A DNA stretch of 64,000 nt from positions 8,308,001 through 8,372,000 of the forward strand of contig NC_135262.1 in NCBI RefSeq assembly GCF_964204865.1. Reading direction: 5' to 3'. The notes beneath the pieces are model-generated. The model did no database searches, was not told the DNA's origin, and was given only the letters and a program-made list of their open reading frames with translations. The position numbers and the translations under genes were made by a program. Below, piece after piece: positions 1 through 12,020 of this stretch (position 1 is the first letter of the stretch; each line of letters starts with the position of its first letter). This DNA is from Styela clava. Taxonomy: Eukaryota > Chordata > Ascidiacea > Stolidobranchia > Styelidae.

Positions 1-703
1 GAATTATTATAAAAGCTCCAAACGTATCAATCTATCAAACGAAAATTTCTACGAGATTGCTAAATTTGATATATGAAAGACATTTCGGAATCGCAATCCT
101 ACAAACTTGCTCGTCTGTCTTTCACCTTTAGCTTTGTTTGTGGCATTTATCACCCAAACGGAATCAGGTTCCAAAATTTTCACACTGTGGGCTGGCTTAA
201 ACATGATTTTTATTTGCGGACTGACTTTCGAAAAAGTATTGATCTTCAGGAATGAATACTAGTTCAATGAATAACTCTTATTAATTCGATGATCGTAATT
301 TTGCGCCCGATTGGTCGCAATTTGATTAGTCACGGGTTGTTAGAAAAAAGTCCATTTTTTTCATATACGCCCGGAAGTCCGGCGTCTAACGTTACAAAAA
401 GGTATCAATGCATCGAATCTGGAAAACTATACGACCCAGTGACAAACTCCGGGCAGCCACTCATATGAAGTATCATAAGAAATAATAGCTTCTCACAACC
501 TAATTACTCGTAAGTTACTCGCCATGAGTAGTATACCGTAATATCAATAGTTTTATAACGGTCTGTTTTGGGGAAATATAGCAAGCTAATATTTGTCTTA
601 GGAATCAATATTTAAGTGTTCCAAACAGCGATACGAACAAGCAGCTAGCTACTTAGCTATAAGTGTTTAACAAGAAATTATAGATATAAAGATATTATCT
701 TAC
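1..703. other. Region downstream of the secreted glycoprotein exons, no clear gene
   Basis: No convincing gene is visible. On the minus strand near 262 an AG precedes a short stretch that, read in the phase left open by the exon at 704-811, gives about 20 codons and then a stop, so it could be the last exon of that gene. Its pyrimidine tract is poor, so I do not call it. Confidence 0.3.
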
Positions 704-811
704 TTGTAGTAGAAACAGTAGTAGCAGAAGTGGATTTCTCACTGGTATATTCTTTTGTTGTCAAACTATCGTGAGTAGTATCACTTTCAGATCTACCGTC
801 AGTTTTAGTTG
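704..811 (-). CDS. Exon 3 of a secreted Ser/Thr-rich glycoprotein gene
   Basis: This is a 108-nt symmetric phase 1-1 exon. On the minus strand it follows TTTTGTGCAG and ends at a GTAAGA donor. The 36 encoded residues are mostly Thr and Ser with a few acidic residues, a mucin-like stalk composition. It is clearly paralogous to the exon at 4431-4508: the core DSxTTKEYTS is shared and the flanking splice sites are almost the same. It belongs with the signal-peptide exon at 4815-5109. The reading frame is open in all three exons, and the final exon is not identified. Confidence 0.55.
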
Positions 812-1079
812 CTGCACAAAAGTCAATTTAGACATCATAATGAAACAAGAAAAGACCAATATTATATGTCTAATTTGAATCATTATACATATCTGTAGAA
901 TTTTGGGAATATCTGCTAGGAAACAAACAAATAATTCATTTCAATTGATAATTAACACAAGCAAGCAATTTATTAACACAAGGCAAAACTAACTGGTATT
1001 AAATCTTTTACAGTTACAGTCTAGCCACTAGATCGCTGAAATGCGATCACGCAATCACGGCACGGTGTGCAATTTTTGA

Positions 1080-1262
1080 TTTTGATGACGTCATCACACA
1101 ACATTTCGAAGTGAAAAACGAGTCTCATAGAGCACCAGAAAATTTTGAAATAAATAATAGCCTTCTATTGACAAAAACAATACATAACCACGGAAAATTT
1201 TTTAAAGTAATTGGTTCAGTATAGTTGGACAAAAAAACGATTTTTTTCATAACGACACGAAA
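1080..1262 (+). repeat. Diverged copy of the dispersed 'GATGACGTCAT' repeat
   Basis: It contains TGATGACGTCATC, a 'taatagccttct' block, an 'attggt-cagtat' block and an 'acgattttttt' block. These occur in the same order as in the better copies at 31-33 kb and 38.7-39 kb. It sits directly beside the hAT element. It is non-coding and degraded. Confidence 0.45.
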
Positions 1263-1299
1263 AACGAATACTAACACCAATAACATATTGACAAATTGA

Positions 1300-4200
1300 C
1301 AGTGGCGGCGCGTCAATAGGGCCAACCGGGGCAATGCCCCGGTTGTTTTTTCGGTATAATAAAAAATATTCGAAAAATACCTCAATATCGGTTGCACAGA
1401 CTGTCTACACTAGCCATATTCTCCCGACATGGTTCATTTTTCGCTCGCAAAGCCTTCGCCGAACGTCGGCGGGGCGACGCCGATTTTGCCCCGGTTGCTC
1501 ATTGTATATCGTATTCTCTCTTTTATCTTCCACTCGCCGCGTTTGTCTCGTTTGTTTTCTGTTTCTTTTACTAAATCATCGGGGCTAGCCCCGAAATTAT
1601 GACGACACAATGCCGACGTTTCTTACAACAACGTGTTGACATATTTACGCATTCCTTCTCGTTCGTTGGTTGCTTGAAGAGTTGATAGTTTCCTCGCCTT
1701 CGTTTTTGTCGCTTGTTTCGCTATATGAATCAGTTAGAGACCTTTAGTCCATTTGCTTTCGATTTTCCACATTCCTTTTGGGCTCCTCACTTCTTTCCAG
1801 TTTCGCATTTCTTAGCCTTAGACCTCATAATGAATAAGGTTGATGCACTACTTCGCACTCCGTTTTCGCAGCTGCCGCTGGAACAAAAATTAGAGGTACA
1901 ACGTCTTGGGCCTTATCAACCAAAAAATTGTTCACTGGAACAATCCCATGACGGAGGAAAGCGTCGGCGTACATTCTGTGCAGAAACTTGGTGTAAAAAA
2001 CACGAATGGTTGTGTTACAGCGAGGACAAAAATGCACTTTTTTGTTTTTATTGCCTACTTTTTGCTACCGCCCGTGACTCACGTTGGTGTAAATTTGGTT
2101 TTAGAGATCTTAAACATCTTTCCGAGCGTGCCAGGGATCATCAATCTTCTATGGAGCATCTGGACAATGCAGTAAAATACCGAACATTCGGAAATGTTAA
2201 TATTGCAGCACAGTTGGATGAAGGACGCGCGGTTTCTATTCGTCGGCACAACCAAAACGTCGAGAAAAACCGCCATGCTCTCGGTCGATTGATAGATGTT
2301 CATTGGTTGTCACGAGCTGTCCCTCCGTGGGCTCTTCTAATAGAGGGGTATTTTGGGATATGGTGGAATACACCCCATCCCTAGATACAGTATTGAGAGA
2401 TCATCTTGATGCCGCAACTGTTTCGAAAGGGACATCTAAGGATATCCAAAATGATTTGCTCGACTCAATGTATAAAATTTATTTACAACATTTGGCTCTG
2501 GAAATTGAGAATTGCCAGTTCCTTTCGATTCAGTCTGACGAGACAACTGACATCACGTGCGTTTCCCAACTGGCTGTGATTTTTCGGTTTGTGAAAGATG
2601 GTAAACCTACCGAGAGATTTCACAGCTTTGTACCAATCGTTGATCGCACGGCTTGCGGGATATGGGCTGTACTGAAAGAAGTGTTACAGCCTTACAACGC
2701 GAAGTCAAAATTGATAGCTCAAACTTATGACGGCGCGGCAGACATGAGTGGGTCGAAACATGGTGTTCAAGTTTATATAAAAGAAGATTTTCCTCATGCG
2801 CATTTTTTACATTGTTATGCACACCAATTTAACCTCGTTATTAAAAATATGTGTCTTGATACCCCTCCCGTCCGTATATTTTTTGCAAATGTTTCGGGGT
2901 TTTCTTCATTTTTTTCCGTTTCGCCGAAGCGCTCTGACCTCCTTCGCCAGATATGTAGCCGCCGTCTCCCAGCTTGTGCACCAACACGTTGGAACTTCCA
3001 ATCACGCGTGGTGCAGGGCGTGTCCGAAATTAGGTCTGAGCTCATTGAGTGTTTCAATGGCATTCAGAGCTCTCCGGTTTGGGACGAGCGCTCTGTGAGG
3101 GAGGCGGCAGGTCTAAAGCGTCTGCTAGAAGATGGTGAGTTTTCATTTTTTCTCGCTTTTTTCTCCACAATATTCTATCACGTGGATGTATTATACGGCG
3201 CATTGCAGTCAAGGCTAATGGATGGAGCGTCTGTGCAGTCGTGTATTTCAGACTTCTGCGATGCTGTATCTCGTATCCGGGAAACAATAAAATACGACGA
3301 CACATGGAGTGCTTCTTTACGCCGCGGGCAAACAACGCAGCGTTTGGTTTTGTCTGCAAAGGAATGCTGTGACATTTTGGTGAATCAAATAGGCGATCGT
3401 CTGCGCACTGAACACCTTGCCGCGTTCTTTTTGATGAACCCCAAAAATTTTTCAAAATTTGCACGTCAATTTCCCATCCATTTGTTAGCTACTGTCTCCA
3501 AATTTTACCCCATGATAAACGTGGGTAAATTGGAAAATGAATTGCGATGTATATACACCAATCAAACTTTTTTGAACATCACATCAACTTGCGCGCTCTA
3601 TGGGTTCCTCATAGATAACACTCTAGTAACTACCTTTGCGGCGTCTGCAAAATTTCTGGACCTCATTTTGACGACGCCTATTTCTTCCGCCGACGCAGAG
3701 CGAACATTCAGCACGCTGAAGCGTATTAAAACGTATCTCAGAAACACAATGAAGCAAGATAGATTAAATTCCTAGGCTGTTTTATCCATTCACAGAGACG
3801 TTATTTCTGGGATGCATGACTTTAATCAGCGCGTTATTGAGCATTTTGCTTCCAAGAAACCGCGGCGTGTTGCATATATGTTCAAGCAGTAGAAGTCTAG
3901 CAGCATATATATCTATGAGTGAGCGACGCATGTCCTTATCTTTGCATTACCTTTCCTTTCTTCATAGTAACGTTTTAAACCTTATTTTAGGTTTTGTCTG
4001 CTTTTGTCCGTTTCTGTTAATATGTCATTGTATTTATCTGGGTAAATATTGCCTTTCCTTTTGAAAGAGATTTCAAAATAAACTATGTCTATATTTATTA
4101 ATCCCTTGACTTGGACCGGTTTTAAAGACACTTTCTTATCGTTAAAAATTGTCGCTTTTGCCGATTGGTTGTTACCGATGGAATGTTTTTTATACTCATA

Positions 4201-4305
4201 AAATGATGGGAGAACTTACAGCGCTCATCCTGTCCCCGTAGATGGGGGTGACTTGGTCCCGCAGTAGCTTGCCTCGGTTGTCATAATGACCACGCGCCGC
4301 CACTG
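1300..4305 (+). mobile_element. hAT-superfamily DNA transposon (full length, inactive)
   Basis: The element is 3,006 bp with terminal inverted repeats CAGTGGCGGCGCGT at both ends. Flanking it are 8-bp direct repeats with one mismatch, caaattga (1292-1299) and caaaatga (4306-4313), the target-site duplication size of hAT elements. It encodes a ZMYM1/TTF-type hAT transposase that is broken. It lies in the intron between the two paralogous exons at 4431-4508 and 704-811 of a minus-strand gene. The imperfect TSD and coding lesions point to an older insertion. Confidence 0.9.
1725..3892 (+). pseudogene. hAT transposase (ZMYM1/TTF-type) pseudogene
   Basis: The transposase would cut and paste the surrounding element. 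In order it shows: a TTF/BED-like zinc finger (CFYC and a following HxxxxxH, about 2040-2160); a first acidic motif in SDETTD (about 2535-2552); a second in TYDGAADMSG; the conserved HCYAHQFNLV segment; an RW pair in PTRWNFQSR; and the C-terminal dimerisation region ISSADAERTFSTLKRIK. Lesions: homology switches frame twice between about 2300 and 2335, which splits the N-terminal part from the catalytic part, and an in-frame TAG at 3773-3775 is followed by 38 more homologous codons to the natural stop at 3890-3892. The start at 1725 is the first ATG; 1830 is an alternative. The protein is surely inactive. Confidence 0.88.
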
Positions 4306-4430
4306 CAAAATGATCCACAGGTCCGCTTCGTTTGGTATATTATATATATTTCGTATATTGATATATTAACCTACTTAACTACCGATCTTAGGATGCACTT
4401 GAAAATATAGAAATGAAGATATCATCTTAC

Positions 4431-4508
4431 TCAGAGTAGTGACTTCCTTGGAGGTATATTCTTTTGTGGTCGAACTATCGTAGGTAGTGTCTCTTTCAAT
4501 TTCAGTTG
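4431..4508 (-). CDS. Exon 2 of a secreted Ser/Thr-rich glycoprotein gene
   Basis: This is a 78-nt phase 1-1 exon between an acceptor TTTTATGCAG and a donor GTAAGA on the minus strand. It encodes 26 residues rich in Thr, Ser and Glu. It is a shorter paralogue of the exon at 704-811, so the stalk has grown by exon duplication. It joins in frame to the donor at 4815. Confidence 0.55.
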   Translation of the reverse strand, partial: QLKLKETLPTIVRPQKNIPPRKSLL

Positions 4509-4814
4509 CTGCATAAAAGTCAATATAAACATCATAACGAAAGATCAATATATAGGGATATTATTGTTCTAATTTTAATGAAAATTTCCAGGTAAACGTG
4601 CTATGACCTCTAAAAAGTGGTGATAGACTATCGTCACAATTTTCATTTTATTAGACTAGTTTGGTAACATTAAAGCTAATTCGATTTTTACAAAAAAATT
4701 ATCTGGATATAAATAGAACGTAGCCTACTCATTTTTCATTTTTAAATCTAATAAAGTAACGTAAAACATAAAAAAATGAACGTGAAATATATGTAAATAA
4801 AAATTTGTACTTAC

Positions 4815-5109
4815 CTGGTTGTTGGGTCGATTTTTCCATACTATTAGTCGTATTTAATGTGAGATTTGTAGTCGCATTAGGGATGGTATTTTGACCGGTA
4901 TAGTTCGCATTCCGTTTCAAGTTTTGTATTGTCTTATTTAAACCATCCAAAAGATTATACGTTTGTTGTACGTCATCTGTTAATGAGGAACATGGTAATA
5001 ATTTACAGCCTGGGCTTTGACATAAGAGGAAACGGAACGGGTTTAAACAATCTTCAACGCGAACAACACACATTGTCAAAATAATAATGATAAAAATTAG
5101 AAACTTCAA
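4815..5109 (-). CDS. Exon 1: signal peptide and N-glycosylated head of a secreted protein
   Basis: The ATG at 5109 opens a strong signal peptide: basic Lys, then a run of Phe, Ile, Leu, Met and Val of about 15 residues, ending near VRVEDC. The next region has five Cys spaced within about 25 residues. It is followed by a Thr/Asn-rich part with at least five N-glycosylation sequons (NKT, NYT, NAT, NLT, NTT). The exon ends in phase 1 at CAG|GTAAGT (donor 4814-4809), which matches the phase of the exons at 4431-4508 and 704-811. The likely product is a small secreted or surface glycoprotein with a mucin-like C-terminal part. I do not recognise the family. Confidence 0.6.
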
Positions 5110-6004
5110 GCGACTATAAGTACATATTTGCTAATTGTGAGAAACAAATAGAAACTCAATTGAAAAAGTTTGGACTAATGCTAAAAATGTACATGTTATT
5201 TCAAAGTTTCCAACTATGATTCAACAAAACATTGTGCAATACGTTTAAAAAAAATAATTCCATTTTTATGGAACCCCACATTTCAAGTGCAAATAGTTTA
5301 TAGATCATCTTTCGCTTTGGAAGAAAAAGACTTGCACTTACCTTCTAACTTATTCATTCTGTTTTTCATCTTTTCATCCTGACCAAAAAGATTTGACTTA
5401 CATTAGTAACAGATGAGGTAGATCACACCCACTTTTGATGACGTAAAGGAGAAAAAAAGTTCAAAATTTTTCGTAAACAGTTTGATGGTTTTAAGTGGGA
5501 AAAATCAATAGCATGCCAAGCTTTGAAATAACGATAAATAACGTACAAAAACTTTTTTGTATAAAATTCTGCCTTGAAATAGCAAAAAAAATAATCAAAA
5601 CGTTCTATATTTGTTGTCTTTGCATGTTTGTCGGGTTAATAAATACTAATAAATGGCGCGAGGGGTAGAAGGAAATTGTTAGAGCTATCTATATAGTAGC
5701 AAATCATGATTGAAGTGATTTCTAGGAATAAAAAACATTATGTATTTTTAGACGCAGCATATCGATAATTACTGATTTATGGTAAATTTCTTTATATTTA
5801 AACGAGGTGGAGAAAATCAGCCGACACATCTATTTATCAAACTGAAACTCTTTTGGAAATAGCAATAAATACACGAGTACATAATATGTAAATAATATAT
5901 GGAATTGGTAACGACGAAAAATAACCCGTTAACCATTCTAGATGATAGTATTTTCGACAATGTCAATTTCTAATCCTAAGCCAAGTGCCACAAAAGGAAT
6001 AAAA
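5110..6004. other. Intergenic, no gene seen
   Basis: AT-rich sequence between two minus-strand secreted-protein genes. It presumably contains the promoter of the upstream gene, but I see no confident TATA box or exon. Confidence 0.4.
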
Positions 6005-6198
6005 TTAGGGAAAACAAATCATTATATAAATATAATCAATCAATTTAATAAATATGGTTGAATTCAGTGATTTAAATTTTCTAATCAAATTCAATAAAAA
6101 AATATTGAAGTTCACCGTAGTGGAGGTCTGTTTCTTTGGTGGTAATTTTATCCATGTCGGGTTATCGTCACAGATCATGGCAGACCAGCATTCCTCTC
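6005..6198 (-). CDS. Probable exon 2 of a small secreted protein
   Basis: The minus-strand acceptor CATTCGGACAG joins in phase 1 to the signal-peptide exon at 6400-6463. The product starts GEECWSAMICDD with two Cys and two Trp, then a Pro/Lys/Thr-rich part, and runs to a stop at 6005. A weak internal donor (ACG|GTGAAC near 6110) could end the exon earlier. Diverged copies of the acceptor and the first codons (GEECWAK, GEKCWAK) recur near 7160 and 8500, so the exon was duplicated with its surroundings. The function is unknown. Confidence 0.4.
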
Positions 6199-6399
6199 CT
6201 GTCCGAATGAGATATAAATTAACACGTTTCGATTTGTTGTGATTTGTTTTGATTTGTTTTACTAACAGCAATAAATAATATACATGCTAGCAATGTAATT
6301 ATTTCCTGGGCTTTTGCAATAAATTTTCACAGATATATTAGCGTCAAACGACTTACAAATTAAAAAAAAAATTAAAATACAAAAAAAATATTTACATAC

Positions 6400-6463
6400 C
6401 TTGAACAGACACTGTCACTTTACTAAAAATAACAGTCAATATAACAGCTTGTAAACTAATCAT
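6400..6463 (-). CDS. Signal-peptide exon 1 of a small secreted protein
   Basis: The ATG at 6463 opens 21 codons with a hydrophobic core (LQAVILTVIF) and a small-residue end (TVSVQG), as in a signal peptide. The exon ends in phase 1 at CAAG|GTATGT. It is the same layout and intron phase as exon 1 of the gene at 4815-5109, so the two may be distant relatives or follow the same secreted-protein plan. Confidence 0.45.
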
Positions 6464-7650
6464 TTTGTACGACCTTAATATCCAATCTCGTCGAATCGTA
6501 ATTTGTGTTATTAGAACAGTGGTTGTGCCTAAATCGCTTTAGTTTCACACCGTGATTGTGTACAATGAAGCCACCAGGAAATCCGTCCTTATTTTATGCA
6601 GTGTTACTAATGAAAAAAAGCGTGATGTAGGTTATTATATTTTATCATATCAACTTGACGTATTCTATTCTATGAAATCATACTTCCGCAAATTGTGGGA
6701 TGGTGTCAATGGAAATTTACAGGGAGAGCTTCGTGGGTCGTTTATTTGCAACGAGGAAATATTTTAGATTTCCTCATATGCCGATTTTCTGCTTTGTACC
6801 GGTCGTCGTTTGCAAATTCTTCTTAAAGCAAAACTGATGGTTTTATTTTTCTGGTCTTTATGCACATGATGCAATATTTTGACATTTGAGATTTATATTC
6901 CGTATGTATCCACAATACGTTAACTTTCGAATCTGTGGTTGAAATACAATTGATAGCCATACTTTTAGAAAAACGCCAGATTTGGTAGAAGTCACATAGG
7001 GTCAAATTGCACAACAACAGTGTCATACACTTTTTCAGGAAATGATTTTATCACACATGATCTTATTAATTTCCAAAATTTTTAGTGAATATTGTACATA
7101 TAGATCAAATTGTTCCAAACTCTTTTCCAGCAGAACGTCTTGGCCCAGCATTCCTCTCCTGTCAAAATGAGATATAAATGAACATGTTTCGAAGGTGTGG
7201 GGAGTGATTTGCTTTTACTCACATCAATAATTAATATACAGTACACGTTAGCAATGTAATTATTTCTTGGGCTTTTGCAATAAATTTTCGGCGCTCCCAT
7301 AGTATGTGAACCAAGATGGCGGACACCGGAACGTAGTATGTGTAGCAGGTTAGGGTTAGGTCAATTTTTTTCCAATTTTCCTTATTGTAGTTATATTACG
7401 AGTTTGGGACTAGCCAAATGACTCCCATAGTATTTGTACCTGGAACTGGGTTGTGCCTAATTACGTTAGTTTCACACCGTGATAGTGTACAGTGAAGTCA
7501 CCTGGAAATCCATCCTTATTTTATGCTGTGTAGCTTATAAAAAAAATCGTGGTGTAGGTTATACAGTATGTTATCATATCAATTCAAAGTATTCTATTCT
7601 GTGAAATTATACTTCCGCATATTGTGAGATGAAGTCAATGGAAGTTAACA

Positions 7651-8454
7651 AGGAGAGATTCCTATAGGTCGTTTAATTGCAAGGAAGGAAGGAATTGCGA
7701 GAAAGTATTTTGGATTTTGTCATACGCCGATTTTCTCTACAAGGCTTCGTCCTAAAGCAAAATTGATGGATTTATTTTTCTGGTCTTTGTGCACTTCTCT
7801 ATTTGATAAGGTGCAATGATTTGACTTTTGAGAATTATATTCCGTATTTATCCATAATGCGTTAACTTTCCAGTGTGTGGTTGAAATATAATTAATAACC
7901 ATATGCCGTTAGGAAACTCCAGATATGGTAGAAGTCAAATAGGTTTAAATTGCACAACAATAGTGTCATACACCCTTTCAGGAAATGAATTTATTATTCA
8001 CGATACTATTAATGTCCAAATGATTCAGTGAATATTGTACATTTAGATCAAAAGGAGAGATTCCTATAGGTCGTTTAATTGCAAGGAAGGAAGGAATTGC
8101 GAGGAAGTATTTTGGATTTTGTCATACGCCGATTTTCTCTACAAGGCTTCGTCCTAAAGCAAAATTGATGGATTTATTTTTCTGGTCTTTGTGCACTTCT
8201 CTATTTGATAAGGTGCAATGATTTGACTTTTGAGAATTATATTCCGTATTTATCCATAATGCGTTAACTTTCCAGTGTGTGGTTGAAATATAATTAATAA
8301 CCATATGCCGTTAGGAAACTCCAGATATGGTAGAAGTCAAATAGGTTAAATTGCACAACAATAGTGTCATACACCCTTTCAGGAAATGAATTTATCATTT
8401 ATGATACTATTAATGTCCGAATGATTCAATGAATATTGTACATTTAGATCAAAT
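7651..8454. repeat. Recent 402-bp tandem duplication
   Basis: Bases 7651-8052 and 8053-8454 are nearly identical copies with a constant offset of 402. They begin AGGAGAGATTCCTATAGG and each contains 'aaggaaggaaggaattgc'. The very low divergence makes this the youngest event in the cluster, or possibly an assembly effect. Confidence 0.8.
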
Positions 8455-8723
8455 TTTCTCAAACTTTTTTCCAGTAGAACCCCCTTGGCCCAGCATTTCT
8501 CTCCTGTCCAAATGAGATATAAATGATCATGTTTCGAAACTATGGAGAGTGATTTGTTTTTACTCACAGCAAAAATTAATATACACTTTAGCAATGTAAT
8601 TATTTCCTGGTCGTTTGCAATAAATCAGATTTATTCTCACAGATATATTAGCATCAAACTGGGTTGTGCCTAATTACGTTAGTTTCACATCGTGATAGTG
8701 TACACAGTGAACCAATCCTTATT

Positions 8724-9049
8724 ACTTATCGATTTTAATCGGTAAGTATGTTGATAGGTATTTGTCTGTCTGTGTGTTTGTCTGTCTGTCTGTTAGATGC
8801 ACGCGATATCTCACGAAAGCGAGATTGAATCTGCTCCAGATTTTGCATGTGCATTCATTGTTGTTCATTGTGCATTCATATGTTGGACCAAAAGCCTATT
8901 GATTTTGGATGAATTATGTCGTATAATTAGCTAGTTATTAATTAATTAGTGATAGGACACAAGGTGTCACTATGGAGTAAGAGCGCTGTTTTGGGGGATC
9001 CCCTAACTTCCGATCGATAAGTCTTCGGTCTCTGACCGATATTCTCGTG
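8724..9049 (+). mobile_element. MITE-like element, copy 1
   Basis: About 326 bp. It begins ACTTATCGATTTTAATCGGT, carries a short GTCTGTCTG run, 'cacgcgatatctcacg', 'ttaattaatta' and 'ctatggagtaag', and ends near CGATAAGTCTTCGG. It is flanked by TTATT on both sides. Related segments of the surrounding cluster lack it at this point, which marks the insertion. Other copies are near 24.2, 52.5, 62.4 and 62.7 kb. Confidence 0.75.
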
Positions 9050-9559
9050 TTATTCAGTGTTACTAATGAAAAAAATTGTGGTGTAGGTTATAATATGTTA
9101 TCATATCAATTCGAAGTATTCCATTCTATGAAATCATACTTCCGCAAATTGTGGAAAGACGTTAATGGAAGTTAACGGGGAAAGCTTCCTGGGTCGTTTA
9201 TTTGCAACGAGGAAGTATTTCAGATTTCCTCACACGCCGATTTTTTGCTTCGTACCGGTCGTCGTTTGCAAATTCTGCTTAATACAAAATTGACAGGAAA
9301 TTCATTTTTCTGGTCTTTATACACCTTGCACACAAGGTTTTGCTTGACTTCTGAAGTATATATCCCATATTTATACCTAATACGTTAACAGTGGTTAAAA
9401 TAAAATTAATAACTAAAACAACAATGTTACACACATTTTCAGAATATGATTCTTTCACAAAAATGTAATTGAATACTATACATTTAGATCGTTTTTCCCC
9501 CAAATTTTTGGATCCCCGCTCTAGAAGACCCTTATTTTAGTCGTTCTGTCTGTCTAGCT

Positions 9560-9877
9560 CACTGGTTCTCAACCAGTGGGCCATGGCCCACTGATGGGCC
9601 ACAGTGATATTTTGCGGTGGGCCACTCAACTATCAAAAATTGCTAGTTTTAGTTATGTCACAGTAGTTTATTTTGATTGAAGCAGTAATCAATGACGATG
9701 CTGTTTTCGGCTACTGAGAAGTAATTCCCATTTTAATTATAAACGTGTAAGTGTTCATTTTCGCAGAAAGATCTTAACTTTTCTTGTAGATTTCCCCTTG
9801 AAATAAAAAGTTGATGGGCCACAAGTATTTTGGGCAACAAAAATGGGTCACGAAAGAAAAAAGGTTGAGAACCACTG
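9560..9877 (+). mobile_element. Non-autonomous hAT element with perfect 8-bp TSD
   Basis: 318 bp with terminal repeats CACTGGTTCTCAACC and CAGTGGTTCTCAACC (reverse end). It is flanked by perfect GTCTAGCT duplications at 9552-9559 and 9878-9885. Internal 'gggccac' motifs recur near both ends. There is no coding capacity. Confidence 0.9.
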
Positions 9878-10084
9878 GTCTAGCTGTAGCTGGACCGATT
9901 CGATTGATATTTCTAGGGTGGTATATGCTGTTATCCTAGTAAAGTGCGTTTAACGTAAAGTCCGAAAAAACATGCCGATCGTTAAAAATTTTGCATTTCC
10001 GCATAAGTTTTCGTTATTTATTTGTCAACGAAGTCGAATATTGAAATTGCTACCCACCGCAGAAGAAAATACCCTTTCGATCAA

Positions 10085-10525
10085 GTCGCAGTTCTTACCA
10101 CTTCATGGCAGCTCCTGTCACGAACGAACCGCGGCGGCTCTTGCCATGATTTATGGCGCCATTACTGGTATATACAGTCGTGTACCAGATTTTAGTTTAT
10201 TGTGCGGAATTATGTCTACTTAAACTTGAAACCTAACCCCAAATACATCAAAACTGTATCCATAAAAAATGTTCCAACTTACCCAATATTTATCACCATC
10301 AAGGGAAGCCCTGTCTTTACGGCCGACATGCCGTGGTTACGGCAGCCAAATTTTACCCGCCATTGGTTTTCAATTTGCCGCCGCGGTAACGGCAGCTCGC
10401 CATTGGTTTGTGGCAGCTAAAAAGTCAGTCGCCATGGGTTTGGCGATAGCGGCCATGGTTTGGAAATAACGCCATAGTTTCGCGGCAGCTTCAGACGCCA
10501 CAAAATACTTAAAGCTGCACTTGAT
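10085..10525 (+). repeat. Dispersed repeat, copy 1
   Basis: It matches 26352-26777 over its length: 'cttaccacttcatggcag', 'gaacctaacccc', 'gccattggttttcaatttg' and 'cggcagct'. Neither copy has a conserved reading frame, so it is a non-coding repeat of unknown class. Confidence 0.7.
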
Positions 10526-12020
10526 AACTGAGGGACAGGTTTATATCCAATCATCATTAAAGTATAATGAGACGGAGGAGCTTGGTGCAGCTTGCTAATA
10601 TACAATTTTATTCACTCAAAAATAGTTGTAATTTTTTTCGTATGACCTTATCAAGGTGGTTGTTACCTTCGCTATCCGAAATCGCGACCAAGACACTGAA
10701 AGTTCGCTGAATCAAGCATGAGCTGGTAAATTGAAGCCTTTTAAAATAATTGACCCGATATCAAACGTGTCATGGTTTCAGTTCTGAATCCCCTCGCAAT
10801 ATGATAATTTGCATGTTATAAAAACTACTGGATAAATCAACTATTCATTTCCGAATCTCCAATTAAAAGACAGGTTTAAATCCAACCTCTATCTTTATGT
10901 CACTTTTAAAAACGATCACCAAGCTAAATGTCGCTGATAAACCACGAGTACATTGTTAAAACCAAATAGTGATGGTTTCAGTTTTCACCTTGATAAAATT
11001 AACTACTTCATGCCTTTAATAAATGAGAAGAAAACCTCGGTAACGCTTGTATGATAGCTCACCCATAGGCTCAGACAGTGCAAATATTATTTACCAAGAT
11101 AATTACTGAATTGCCAATTATAAAGAACAGACCGTAATTGCAAAAAAATTAATTGATAATGTGGGAAATATCTCGAAAAGCAATGCAGAGGCCCAGTCAC
11201 TGATACCTGGAAGTCTACGAAGGAAAGTATTTCTTTTTATACACTCACTCTGTCATCCAGGGGTTGAAAAAACAAGTCAATTAATTTAAAAATATATATA
11301 TGCCCAAGATATGTTCTGATATTTATAACTGGGTTAAGGTTAAATCTCGTGTAAAATGTCAACAGAATAGAATTTCTGAACATACAGTGTTGTAATTATC
11401 TTATATCCCCATTCCTCTGATAGAATAGTTTTAAATAAGAATAAAATAATCTCTCTCCACGAAAAAGTAAGTGTAATTGTTAGATTTTGTTAGATCGTAG
11501 TCTAACTTCGCTGTTTGATTAGGTTATATCATGTTTTGTCTGAAAAAGGTAAAACTATGATCTTACGAACGCTAACAAATACACTTGCTGTTACGTACCA
11601 TGGGATTATGTTATTCATATGTACCACTTTGATATCTTGTTCAAGCATCCTTGTAGCTACGGCCACGTACGGATCCGCAGTAGGAAGTAGAGAAAGTGCC
11701 TGCCTTTCAATATCCTCCTCTAGTACAATAGCTATCCACTTAGTTAGTAGCTACATTGCTTTGTACATTCGCACTCAAGCGTAGCGAAGAGAACAATGGA
11801 GAATAAACAAAATATAATCAGGAAGCGTGAACAAACACTATTCAAGTACAAGTATGATATAACAACGGAATATAGTCAGGGCTATTCGAGAATATTGTTT
11901 TGTTTTTAGTGTAGAGTGTGGCGTTCCAGTAGAGGTGAAAGCCAGGTATGAGCTCGGCGAAACTATTGAAATCAGACTTTCATATAGGAGGAGTAAGTTT
12001 TGGCACATAGTACGGCAATG
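10526..12020. other. No gene recognised
   Basis: AT-rich sequence. A plus-strand open stretch at 11515-11784 has one hydrophobic segment, but no splice partner and no resemblance to a known family, so I do not call it. Confidence 0.4.

Larger units (their letters stand above)
6520..9520. repeat. Cluster of diverged duplicated segments
   Basis: At least four related segments occur (about 6520-7295, 7448-8052, 8053-8690 and 9055-9510). Each contains 'gttgtgcctaa', a 'ccgattttctg/ctac' block, a 'ttatttttctggtcttt' block and the Trp/Cys pseudo-exon. Short apparent ORFs in them (for example 7720-7902 and 8122-8304) are copies of each other and are not genes. A MITE at 8724-9049 interrupts the last segment. 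Confidence 0.65.

Noticed and set aside
73..255. A 60-residue plus-strand ORF at the left edge
   Set aside because: The minus strand is equally open here and could hold the last exon of the glycoprotein gene; neither strand is decisive.
7720..8304. Two identical 60-residue minus-strand ORFs
   Set aside because: They are copies of a 402-bp tandem duplication and lack any signal peptide, splice context or motif.
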